From Alphaproteobacteria bacterium (GTDB lineage Bacteria > Pseudomonadota > Alphaproteobacteria > Micavibrionales > Micavibrionaceae), in contig JAESUK010000095.1 of assembly GCA_016763095.1 (NCBI GenBank), positions 1-11,678 on the forward strand: a stretch of DNA of 11,678 nucleotides, given 5' to 3'. Under the pieces are notes generated by a model. It did not search any database, had not been told where the DNA came from, and was given only the letters and a program-made list of their open reading frames with translations. A program made the position numbers and the translations under genes. Below, piece after piece: positions 1 to 6,554 of this stretch; position 1 is the first letter of the stretch, and the number at the start of each line of letters is the position of its first letter.

Positions 1-81
1 ACGAACCCGGGCGCAGCCTCATCGCTCAACACATCCAGCGCGTCTCGCACTGCGGGCAACATCTCCTGTGCCGTGGCGTAG
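1..81. other. GC-rich segment of uncertain origin at window edge
   Basis: A hand count gives about 52 G/C in the first 80 bases (65%), against about 46% in the next 80 and a visibly AT-rich remainder. In the frame that reads RpoD from position 82 there is a TAG at 79-81, and the codons before it do not resemble RpoD. The minus strand is open here and reads protein-like sequence (for example LPAVRDALDVLSDEA), but I do not recognise it. The abrupt change suggests a chimeric contig end or a rearrangement breakpoint between about 79 and 90. A real foreign gene fragment fused to the rpoD tail is the alternative. Confidence 0.5.
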
Positions 82-349
82 GGACAGAATGCATTGCTTC
101 CAGTTGATTCCGCAGTGCACTCAAATCTACGTGAAACAACAACTCGTGTTCTATCGTCTCTTACTCCACGTGAGGAACGCGTTCTACGTATGCGTTTTGG
201 TATTGGAATGAATACTGACCATACTGGAAGAGGTTGGGCAACAGTTCAATGTTACTCGTGAGCGTATTCGTCAGATTGAGGCAAAAGCGCTTCGTAAGCT
301 AAAACATCCAACACGTAGTAAAAAACTTAGAAGTTTCCTTGATACTTAA
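82..349 (+). pseudogene. rpoD: RNA polymerase sigma-70 factor RpoD, C-terminal fragment with frameshift
   Basis: This is the end of the housekeeping sigma factor: region 4, which contacts the -35 element and the beta flap. From 85 the frame reads QNALLPVDSAVHSNLRETTT and continues to the region 4 block with LTPREERVLRMRFGIGMNTDH (ending about 222). The reading frame then breaks: the expected Leu-Glu-Glu-Val-Gly only resumes in the next frame from 224. It runs through the helix-turn-helix (TRERIRQIEAKALRKLKH) to FLDT and TAA at 347-349. The break fits loss of two bases around 222-226. The N-terminal part is absent, replaced by unrelated GC-rich sequence. Since rpoD is essential and its position before tRNA-Ile2 is expected, an assembly or sequencing error at a contig end is likelier than a true pseudogene. 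A duplicated tail is the other option. Confidence 0.85.
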
Positions 350-366
350 TTATTTTAGTGTATAAA
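339..366 (+). promoter_or_regulatory. Candidate sigma-70 promoter of the tRNA gene
   Basis: TTGATA at 339-344 (5/6 to consensus) and TATAAA at 361-366 (5/6) are separated by 16 bp. The start point would be near 373, about 8 bases before the mature tRNA 5' end. The -35 box lies inside the last codons of rpoD, so the tRNA can be transcribed independently of rpoD. Confidence 0.5.
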
Positions 367-380
367 TTTCCGCACAGGTG

Positions 381-457
381 GGGCCTGTAGCTCAGTTGGT
401 TAGAGCTATCCGCTCATAACGGATCGGTCGGCGGTTCAAATCCGCCCGGGCCCACCA
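381..457 (+). tRNA. tRNA-Ile2 (anticodon CAU)
   Basis: A full cloverleaf can be folded. The acceptor stem is GGGCCTG with CGGGCCC, including one T-G pair. The D arm is GCTC/GAGC, the anticodon stem ATCCG/CGGAT around loop CTCATAA, and the T arm GGCGG/CCGCC around TTCAAAT. CCA is encoded. The anticodon is CAU. The GGGCC acceptor end, the CTCATAA loop and the position after rpoD match alphaproteobacterial tRNA-Ile2, whose C34 is modified to lysidine by TilS so that it reads AUA. Automatic tools often label it tRNA-Met. Initiator tRNA is unlikely because it lacks the 1-72 mismatch and the GGG/CCC anticodon-stem pairs. Its 3' end overlaps a putative integration site. Confidence 0.9.
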
Positions 458-460
458 CTT
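440..460 (+). repeat. Putative attL: 3' end of tRNA-Ile2
   Basis: This stretch covers the T-stem 3' side, acceptor 3' side, CCA and three flanking bases. It recurs in direct orientation at 916-936 with 19 of 21 identities; both differences are C to T in the distal copy. tRNA 3' ends are classical tyrosine-recombinase attachment sites, and an integrase start lies just downstream. Confidence 0.55.
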
Positions 461-552
461 ACTTATTGTTATATAACACATTTTTATCTGTTTTTAACAT
501 TTTCTTTTCAAAGTCATTATTATCAAGCCGTCACTTTTAGGTCACGGAGCGA

Positions 553-639
553 ATGATAATGGGTACTTTTAGGAAGAAAAATAATAAATGGCAAGTTCAA
601 ATAAGACGTAACGGCTTTAAGCCAGATATCAAGGATTAA
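553..639 (+). pseudogene. Truncated tyrosine recombinase/integrase, N-terminal 28 codons
   Basis: A GGAG at 546-549 precedes ATG at 553, with a second in-frame ATG at 559. The peptide MGTFRKKNNKWQVQIRRNGF closely resembles the start of the N-terminal arm-binding domain of phage-type integrases, which bind arm-type att sites. The homology stops at GFKPDIKD and TAA (637-639). The usual continuation into the core-binding and catalytic R-H-R-Y domain is absent from any frame here, so the gene is inactive. The last codons overlap the stop of the minus-strand gene at 636-746, so the break may be a deletion joint. Identification rests on a short peptide. Confidence 0.6.
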
Positions 640-746
640 TAGCTAGCTTTGTTCTTTTTCTTTTCAGCTTTCAAAGCTTTTTTTTCTTTAGCTGTACGAG
701 TAGGTTCTTTTTTTACGTTCTTTTTTGAGTCTTGTGACTTAGCCAT
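636..746 (-). CDS. Small lysine-rich protein, 36 residues
   Basis: The protein has 36 residues, starting MAKSQDSKKNVKKEPTRTAK and ending KNKASY. About 40% of residues are Lys or Arg, there is no membrane segment, and the C-terminal half is likely a charged helix. AAAGGGAAAA lies 5-14 bases before the ATG (751-760), and a promoter candidate lies at 781-809 at a suitable distance. Short Lys-rich proteins with MAK-like starts and KEPxxTxKEKK-like segments are familiar to me as conserved hypothetical proteins in proteobacteria, but I know no assigned function; nucleic-acid binding would be a guess from charge. Its stop overlaps the integrase fragment, so it is either the last cargo gene of the lost element or a host gene brought next to it by deletion. 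Confidence 0.65.
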   Translation of the reverse strand: MAKSQDSKKNVKKEPTRTAKEKKALKAEKKKNKASY

Positions 747-780
747 CTGATTTTCCCTTTATAGAATGTTTGATGAAGAT

Positions 781-809
781 GGTATACTAGCACAAATATT
801 AACTGTTAA
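781..809 (-). promoter_or_regulatory. Candidate promoter of the small lysine-rich gene
   Basis: On the minus strand, TTAACA (804-809; 5/6 to the -35 consensus) and TATACC (781-786; 4/6) are 17 bp apart. Transcription would begin near 774, giving a leader of about 28 bases that includes the Shine-Dalgarno sequence. Confidence 0.4.
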
Positions 810-915
810 CTACTTTCAGAGTTCTTACGATTTTTGCTTGTTATTCAAATATTATCTTTTTTTGAGTACTTTTGTTTATTGATATCTTTTCTGCCTTTGT
901 AAGTTATGGTGGGGT

Positions 916-936
916 ATCCGCTCGGGCTCACCACTT
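916..936 (+). repeat. Putative attR: degenerate copy of the tRNA-Ile2 3' end
   Basis: The stretch matches 440-460 at 19 of 21 positions and preserves the CCA and the following CTT. The preceding TATCCGCTC (915-923) also matches the anticodon-stem 5' side at 407-415 (9/9), so the copy could instead be a collapsed tRNA fragment. It lies 24 bases beyond the clpA stop. No other part of a tRNA can be folded here. Confidence 0.5.
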
Positions 937-959
937 TCTTTTTCAGCATATTTAATGTT

Positions 960-3308
960 CTAAAGCTTTTTCTCTAAGAGAAGAGGTTGTCGTGTCGGAA
1001 TCTCTACTTTATCACTGTTGTCGTTGGAAACTGCGCCTTCAAATGTGAAAGCAAGATCACTACCCTTTGTTGAGACAATGATTGCCCCACTTGTGTCGCT
1101 TCCTGATTCGAGCAGTTTATGTGCTATAGGTCGTTTTACTTCTTTCTCAAAAATACGGCGAAGTGGACGCGCGCCCATTTTTTCGTCAAACCCATTTTCA
1201 ACCAGCCATTCTGTTGCTTCTTGCGTTAAGCTTAGGGAAACATTTTTTTCTTTAAGCTGTTTTTCTAGGTCGCTCACGATATTGCCAATTATTTTCGGCA
1301 TAATATCTTTTCCGAGAGAGTTAAACTTAATCTCACCATCTAAACGATTTCTAAATTCTGGGGAGAAAAGCTTTTCAATTTCCCCATCTTTTGTTGAAGA
1401 TGTTTCTTGTTGACCAAAACCTATGCTTCTTACAATGCTTCCACCAGCTCCCGCATTTGTAGTCATGATTAGAATTGTATTCCTAAAGTTGACACTTTTC
1501 CCTGTAGAATCTGTCAAACACCCATGATCCATGATTTGTAGTAATATGTTGTGGACATCAGGATGTGCTTTCTCGATTTCATCAAGAAGAATTACGGAGT
1601 GTCCTTTGAGATGTACTGGATCAGTAAGCATACCACCTTCATTATACCCCACATATCCAGGAGGAGGGCCAATGAGTTTTGATACGGAATGCGCTTCCAT
1701 AAATTCGGACATATCTATACGGATTATATTCATATCAAGCAGCTCTGAAAGCTGTTTTGTTAGTTCTGTTTTTCCAACGCCAGTTGGACCAGAAAAGAGA
1801 TACGAGGCAATGGGCTTGTTTGGATCACCTATGCCAGATCGGGCAACTTTATAGGCCTCTGACAGCTCTTTAACGGCTTCTTCTTGTCCATAAATGACGG
1901 CGCTAAGGTCACTTTCCACAGATAGTATTTTTGTGCTGTCATCTACCGATATTTTTTCAAGTGGTAGTCCAGTAGTTTTGGCGATTGATGTTGAAATGAG
2001 ATCTTTTGTGAGTAGCGGAAGATTGGCATCTTCTCCAAAAACAAGGCTGTGCCGAGGCGTCTCTCTTATCAAAGCGCCAGCTTCATCTATAAGGTCGATT
2101 GCTTTGTCGGGTAAATTACGATCTGTAATATATCTGACGGACATGTCTATGGCGTGTTGAAGCGCCTCGTCAGGGATAACACAATAATGAAATTCTTCAT
2201 ATTGAGCTCTTATCCCTTGTAGAATTGTGAAGGTCTCTTCTGTTGATGGTTCCTCTACGTTAACGGGTTTAAAACGACGTGCTAGTGCTTGGTCTTTTTC
2301 GATGTATATGCGGTATTCGTTGTGTGTTGTTGCGCCAAGGCAGGAAATATCTCCTCTGGCAAGGGCGGGTTTTAAGATGTTTGATGCATCCATTGCACCA
2401 CCAGCTCGTCCAGCACCAACAAGTTGGTGTATTTCATCGATAAATAGTATCGCGTGGTCTATTTGTGATATTTCAGAAATAACATTTTTGATCCGTTTTT
2501 CAAAGTCACCCCTATACATTGTTCCCGCAACCAAAGCCGCAAGATCAAGGCTAAAAATTTTGATATCATCTAGGTCTGCAGGTAATTTTCCGTTGACGGC
2601 GAGTTGTGCAATACCTTCTGGGATGGCTGTTTTCCCAACACCAGGCTCACCTAATAACATAGGGTTATTTTTGCTTTTTCGTCGAAGAATGCGTATAACA
2701 CTGGCAATTTCTTCTTCTCGTCCAATTGTTGGGTTTAATTTTTTATCATGAGCGAGATCATTCAAGCATGTTGTGTATTGGGATAGTGCGCTCTCTGAGT
2801 TTTGTTCAATGACATATTCGTATGATGTCTCTACTGGGGTAGGTAAAAACACGTCTAATTGGGCTTTGTAGCTTGTTATATATTTTAAAATTGATGCTGA
2901 TTTAATACCCTGATCTTCTAGTAATTTTGTTGAAGGTGATGCTGGGGCGTTCTTCAATACAACATTGAGCGCAATTAGTCCGTGTAGAGGAGACATAGTA
3001 GGGTCTTTGTTGTCAAAGAATTTGTTGAGATCAACCAAGAGGCGACGGAGTTGTGGGGATAGCTCTAAAGCACCGGCTTCGATTGTGCGAGGTGGCTTAA
3101 AAGCGATATGTTCGAGGTTATTCGAATAGATGTTGGATGCTTCTATATTTTGACTATGAAAGAAATCTTGAACACTTTCGTCTCTAAATAAAGCTCCAGC
3201 AAAGGCTTCTATACGGATTTGATTTTGTCCGCATCCGAAACTTATTTCTTCAGCTACATTGATTATTTCTTCGAGGCTAGGGTGGAGGTTCTGTATTCTT
3301 CTAGTCAT
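960..3308 (-). CDS. clpA: ATP-dependent Clp protease ATP-binding subunit ClpA (divergent N-domain)
   Basis: A cytosolic AAA+ unfoldase of 782 residues that feeds substrates into ClpP. D1 has Walker A GEPGVGKT (220-227), Walker B ILFIDE (287-292), pore Tyr265 in MYRGDFE and an arginine-finger pair near 344-345. D2 has Walker A GPTGVGKT (507-514), the GYVG pore loop (551-554), Walker B VILLDE (572-577) and sensor-2 GARPLRR (712-718). SIGFG at 628-632 is the IGF/L-type ClpP-docking loop. ClpB's coiled-coil middle domain is absent and the D2 region reads as ClpA. The first ~165 residues are poorly conserved: the usual Clp_N pattern with its HLL motif is hard to see. D1 Walker A continues AIPEG where AIAEG is usual. 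No clpS lies upstream, although clpS normally precedes clpA in this class. AGAGGGA about 8 bases before the ATG supports the start. Identity is secure; ClpS-dependent N-end-rule activity is doubtful. Confidence 0.93.
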   Translation of the reverse strand: MTRRIQNLHPSLEEIINVAEEISFGCGQNQIRIEAFAGALFRDESVQDFFHSQNIEASNIYSNNLEHIAFKPPRTIEAGALELSPQLRRLLVDLNKFFDNKDPTMSPLHGLIALNVVLKNAPASPSTKLLEDQGIKSASILKYITSYKAQLDVFLPTPVETSYEYVIEQNSESALSQYTTCLNDLAHDKKLNPTIGREEEIASVIRILRRKSKNNPMLLGEPGVGKTAIPEGIAQLAVNGKLPADLDDIKIFSLDLAALVAGTMYRGDFEKRIKNVISEISQIDHAILFIDEIHQLVGAGRAGGAMDASNILKPALARGDISCLGATTHNEYRIYIEKDQALARRFKPVNVEEPSTEETFTILQGIRAQYEEFHYCVIPDEALQHAIDMSVRYITDRNLPDKAIDLIDEAGALIRETPRHSLVFGEDANLPLLTKDLISTSIAKTTGLPLEKISVDDSTKILSVESDLSAVIYGQEEAVKELSEAYKVARSGIGDPNKPIASYLFSGPTGVGKTELTKQLSELLDMNIIRIDMSEFMEAHSVSKLIGPPPGYVGYNEGGMLTDPVHLKGHSVILLDEIEKAHPDVHNILLQIMDHGCLTDSTGKSVNFRNTILIMTTNAGAGGSIVRSIGFGQQETSSTKDGEIEKLFSPEFRNRLDGEIKFNSLGKDIMPKIIGNIVSDLEKQLKEKNVSLSLTQEATEWLVENGFDEKMGARPLRRIFEKEVKRPIAHKLLESGSDTSGAIIVSTKGSDLAFTFEGAVSNDNSDKVEIPTRQPLLLEKKL

Positions 3309-3506
3309 GTTATATTCCCTCTTACGCAGTTATTTTATTTTGAATTCGTAATATTGGTCTTTTCCATAGCGTCTGCTATTTTTTTCATTTTTTATAATAG
3401 AATATTCTAATGAATAATTCTAATAAACCAATATGTCAATAAAATCTTTCGTAATATTACAAAAACCGAGGATTGTGCGGTGGATTATTTCTTTACAGCT
3501 ATGGTT
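3309..3506. promoter_or_regulatory. clpA upstream region with palindrome and weak promoter candidate
   Basis: This AT-rich gap separates two minus-strand genes. On the minus strand a perfect TTGACA (3434-3439) is followed at 17 bp by a poor -10, TATTCA (3411-3416); a better -10-like TATTAT (3394-3399) has no matching -35. A perfect 12-bp palindrome TAGAATATTCTA sits at 3398-3409, just downstream of the weak -10, where an operator could act. I see no clpS, no clear sigma-32 promoter and no GC-rich hairpin. Confidence 0.3.
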
Positions 3507-4556
3507 TTAGCGGTGTTGTGAAATAATTTTTTGGATAGTTTTTTCTAAATTATTCGCTACAATCTCTGTGGAATAGGTACTTTTTAATAGCTCGTAGCCA
3601 TTCTTTGTAAGCGCTGTAGATTTATTTTTTAGAGCGACTAGATCGTGTACGGATTGTGCAAGAGCTTGTGGATTGTCTCTTTCAAATAATAATCCGTTTT
3701 TTCCGTGTTCTATGAGCTCTGTTCCACCTTTTGTGTTGCTTGAAAGAATGGGAAGCCCATGTTTCCAAGCCTCTAAAATGGTAAGACCAAATGACTCGTG
3801 GCGAGAGGGAACAATAAGCACATCGCATTGCTCGAAAAATTTGTTTTTTGGCTGTTCATCAATCCAGCCAAGGAATTTGACTGTAGTGTTTTGTTTTATG
3901 GCGCGGTTTCGTATTTGCTCTCTTAGTGCACCACATCCTGCAATGATGGCCTTGTGTGGAATATTTATGTGTTTGAGTGCGTCTATGAAGGTATCAAGCC
4001 CTTTTTCTTCGGTAAACCTGCCGATCACTCCTATTGTAAGGGGCTTTTCCTTTGGCGGAAGGTTTCTTTGTACGTACTCTTTATCAAGATCAATGGCATT
4101 GGGGATGTAATATAAATTCTCAGAAGGGAAACCATGCTCTTTTAGCTCTTCGACCATATATTTTGTGACACATATAATATGTTTTGAATGTTTTAAAAGC
4201 CTCGTTGTTTTTCCACCGTGATGGATTGTGACAACAGGATAAATATTGCGTGTAATTCTGTTAAAGAAGGCGACGGGTCGGCTGTTGTGAATAAGAATGA
4301 TGTCTGGACAAATGTGTTGTATGGCTTTTTTAAGTTTCCAAACAGCGAGGGGATTAAGACGATTGATAGGACTTGATATGAGTTTAGATGTCTCTGCGGA
4401 GGGAATAAGGTTTGTGACATCTTTTTTTATAGCACTCTTTGGTGGTAAGAGGGCGCATACTTCATGCCCTGCTTTTGAGAGCATTTCTATATATCTTAGA
4501 TATATGCACTCTAATCCGCCTTTACCTTTATTGTACGTGACGTTAAGAACGATCAT
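3507..4556 (-). CDS. GT4-family glycosyltransferase
   Basis: A cytoplasmic GT-B fold enzyme of 349 residues that probably transfers a sugar from a nucleotide-sugar donor to a surface polysaccharide or LPS precursor; donor and acceptor are unknown. The N-terminal acceptor domain starts with the GKGGLE glycine loop (11-16). The C-terminal donor domain has IGVIGRFTEEKG (175-186) and the EX7E motif, HESFGLTILEA with E254 and E262, followed by the nucleotide-sugar region (267-292). I start at the ATG at 4556 rather than the upstream ATG at 4661 for three reasons: homology begins at MIVLNV; AGAGGT (4566-4571) is a good ribosome site; and the extra 35 residues are an out-of-frame reading of the ligase C-terminus. 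The ATG overlaps the repaired ligase stop as ATGA, which implies translational coupling. Confidence 0.88.
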   Translation of the reverse strand: MIVLNVTYNKGKGGLECIYLRYIEMLSKAGHEVCALLPPKSAIKKDVTNLIPSAETSKLISSPINRLNPLAVWKLKKAIQHICPDIILIHNSRPVAFFNRITRNIYPVVTIHHGGKTTRLLKHSKHIICVTKYMVEELKEHGFPSENLYYIPNAIDLDKEYVQRNLPPKEKPLTIGVIGRFTEEKGLDTFIDALKHINIPHKAIIAGCGALREQIRNRAIKQNTTVKFLGWIDEQPKNKFFEQCDVLIVPSRHESFGLTILEAWKHGLPILSSNTKGGTELIEHGKNGLLFERDNPQALAQSVHDLVALKNKSTALTKNGYELLKSTYSTEIVANNLEKTIQKIISQHR

Positions 4557-5775
4557 TCGTTTAAGACCTCTTTGGATGTATTCGCATCGTCGGTAAATTT
4601 TGTGGCGATGAGGGACATTGCCGCCAAATGAAAGAGTACGGCGATCCACCAACCTTGCCACATTCCAAATGCAAATGCTGCGGGAGTCAAGGCTGCCATT
4701 GCTGTAGGAAGGAGTATTTTTGCTGTTGGATGGTGAAATTATTTTGAATCATTGAAAGCATTTTGTATATGAATGCCATTGCGATAAGAATGCCAAGAAG
4801 CCCAAACTCGATCCATATCTGTAAGGCGAAGTTATGGGGGTGGAGTACAAGGTTACCGTTGTTAAACATACGAGCTGAATCAAAGTCTGTGATTGATCGT
4901 GTGACTTCAATACCAAAACCTTGGAGTGGTTGCTGTAAGGCATACCGGCTTACAAAATCCCAGATTTCTAGTCTATGCCCTGCATAGGCTTGTGCAAACA
5001 TGGGTGCTTGTTGAATGTCTGAGGCAAAGTTTTGATAGATATATGTTGTTACAAATACGGCCGAGATCATGGAGATAAGGATTATGGACTTTAATGCTTG
5101 CCATGCGACCTTAGATCTATAGGGGAAGAAGAATAGGAAGATACTTCCTATGACTAAGGAGAGCTGTGCTGACTGACTTTCAGCGAGACAAAGCGCCGTA
5201 AATAAAGGTATGAGGATAATGAGATAGTAAAATCTATGTTTGATTCGTGCCTTAAGAAACGTTAGAGCGATGAAGCTATATAGAGAGAGAAGAATTGACG
5301 CTCGATTGAATTCCGCTGGTGGTACCGCAGTATCCAATGGAACATTCCGAATAGCGTTAAAAAGAAGCCCGCCAGAGAGAAGTTCAAAAGATAAAAGAAG
5401 GGACGTGATGACGATACCGTAAGAGAAATAGTGGATATAAGGATCTAATGTTTCTTTTTTGAGCGATACGGCGAGGCTGATTACTAATAACTGGAGGGGA
5501 AGAAGCAATGATAGTTTCATTACTTTTTCTGATGAAACATCAAAGTCTTGTGCCCACGTTAGACTTAATGCTGATAGCCCGAGCACTGTTAATACAAGCC
5601 AGAGGGCTTTTTTCGCGAATTGAGGTTTTGCACTAAATACAAGAAAGTAGAGGATATAGAATACTAGACCTATGATGCTTGGCGCAAATGCTAGGCCTCG
5701 CGGAACGTCAACGGCGAGAATGGGTACCAAGGCGCTTAATAAGCAAAAGAGAAGGATGTAAATATTCTTTGTCAT
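4553..5775 (-). CDS. O-antigen ligase/polymerase (WaaL/Wzy type), apparent frameshift
   Basis: A multi-pass inner-membrane protein of the O-antigen ligase/polymerase superfamily, which joins or polymerises lipid-linked glycans on the periplasmic face. Repeated hydrophobic segments run from residue 5. Family-like motifs are EFNRASILLSLYSF (155-168), GHRLEIWDF (266-274) followed by QPLQGFGIE, and LHPHNFALQIWIEFGLLG (311-328). As given, translation stops early with QQWQP (stop at 4687-4689, 362 residues). Adding one T to the TTT run at 4736-4738 (minus-strand sense) restores a 407-residue protein. Its added tail contains further hydrophobic helices (for example AFAFGMWQGWWIAVLFHLAA) and its TGA lies at 4553-4555, overlapping the next gene as ATGA. 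A sequencing error or a recent mutation is likely. Whether it acts as ligase or polymerase cannot be decided here. No strong Shine-Dalgarno is seen. Confidence 0.85.
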
Positions 5776-5818
5776 ACGATTGATATCTTAGAGCTTTATT
5801 TGTCTTGAGCCTAGACGG

Positions 5819-6400
5819 TTAATTAGATTTTTTAACGAACTCAGTTAAAATAACGATGCGTTGTCCTTCAACGCGTCCTTCAATATGTTCTGAGTTGCTT
5901 TCCACTAAAGAGATATTACGAACGGCTGTTCCGCGTTTGGCGGTAAAGCCTGCCCCTTTAACGTTGAGGTCTTTAATTAATGTGACTGTATCGCCTGATG
6001 ATAGTTGAGCACCGTTACAATCTTTGTGTACGAAAGTGTCTGTGTCGTCACTGCCAATAGCACCTTTTTCTGCCCGAGCGAGTGTTTCTACTTCTAAATA
6101 GATCATTTCGAAAAGGTCTTGCGCCCACCCTTCGGTGCTCAGGTGTTTGAGCATGCGCCAAGCGATAACTTGAACCGCGGGAACTTGGCTCCACATGCTG
6201 TCGTTAAGGCAACGCCAGTGATTGATATCTATGTTCTCTGGTGAATTAATCTGTGTGTGGCATGTGTTGCAAATAAGGGCACAGTCATCTGCACTGTCTT
6301 CTGTATGTGGAGGCACGGCGTAGACCTGTAAACTATCGTTTGATGTGCAAAGCTCACATTGTGTATTGCTACGTTCGTTTAGGGTTTTTTCTATGCTCAT
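5819..6400 (-). CDS. PhnA-like zinc-ribbon protein (YjdM family)
   Basis: A protein of 193 residues. Cys15/Cys18 and Cys44/Cys47 form two CxxC knuckles of an N-terminal zinc ribbon. Next come the conserved HWRCLNDSMW segment (61-70), an AWRML motif, and the C-terminal PhnA domain with KDCNGAQLSSGDTVTLIKDL (126-145), VKGAG and KRGT. Despite the name, members lie outside the carbon-phosphorus lyase core, and E. coli PhnA/YjdM has no established essential role in phosphonate breakdown; the biochemical function is unclear. GAGTGGAA about 6-13 bases upstream fits a ribosome site. The ligase gene starts 43 bases downstream on the same strand, so co-transcription is plausible but no functional link is apparent. 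Confidence 0.88.
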   Translation of the reverse strand: MSIEKTLNERSNTQCELCTSNDSLQVYAVPPHTEDSADDCALICNTCHTQINSPENIDINHWRCLNDSMWSQVPAVQVIAWRMLKHLSTEGWAQDLFEMIYLEVETLARAEKGAIGSDDTDTFVHKDCNGAQLSSGDTVTLIKDLNVKGAGFTAKRGTAVRNISLVESNSEHIEGRVEGQRIVILTEFVKKSN

Positions 6401-6554
6401 TTTTTATTCCACTCTTTGATCTATATCTACTATGGGTGGTTATCCTTTATTTTGCGTTTTGGCTCAAGTTTTATCTGATTGAGCCAGTTGTTTTATTGTC
6501 ATGCACAGGCATGTCGATCTTGTCTGAGTGCTATAGATACAAGACTCTGAATTT
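6401..6554. promoter_or_regulatory. Divergent intergenic region with inverted repeat
   Basis: This gap separates the PhnA-like gene (-) from the 147-residue gene (+). GGCTCAA (6461-6467) and TTGAGCC (6479-6485) form a 7-bp inverted repeat with an 11-base loop. One arm contains a minus-strand -35-like TTGAGC (6462-6467) that is 17 bp from GATAAC (6439-6444), a 4/6 and 4/6 promoter candidate for the PhnA-like gene. The repeat is therefore placed like an operator, though it could also be a simple hairpin. For the plus-strand gene I see TATAGA near 6532 but no convincing -35. Confidence 0.3.

Larger units (their letters stand above)
458..936. mobile_element. Degraded integrative-element scar at tRNA-Ile2
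   Basis: The segment is bounded by the tRNA 3' end and its imperfect direct repeat at 916-936. It begins with an AT-rich stretch containing the perfect palindrome TGTTATATAACA (467-478), then the first 28 codons of an integrase pointing away from the tRNA, then a small Lys-rich gene on the other strand. From 747 to 915 I see only a promoter candidate and AT-rich sequence. The order tRNA, attL, integrase is that of tRNA-borne prophages and genomic islands. Nearly all cargo is gone, leaving about 0.5 kb, so mobility is not expected. The alternative is that the distal tRNA-like copy is a tRNA duplication remnant and the integrase start is unrelated. Confidence 0.5.

Noticed and set aside
905..940. 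Second tRNA gene
   Set aside because: Only the 3' end (and a 9-base anticodon-stem match) is present; no cloverleaf can be folded.
1018..2751. Several open frames on the plus strand opposite clpA
   Set aside because: They are antisense shadows of a strongly conserved coding sequence and show no recognisable protein motifs or ribosome sites.
960..3308. ClpB disaggregase as an alternative to ClpA
   Set aside because: No coiled-coil middle domain separates D1 and D2, and a ClpP-docking IGF-type loop is present.
3219..3410. 63-codon plus-strand open frame spanning the clpA start and upstream gap
   Set aside because: It overlaps the clpA N-terminus, its Phe/Ile/Tyr-rich content reflects AT-rich DNA, and it has no ribosome site.
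4557..4661. 35-residue N-terminal extension of the GT4 glycosyltransferase
   Set aside because: It is an out-of-frame reading of the ligase C-terminus; the ATG at 4556 has a ribosome site and matches the family start.
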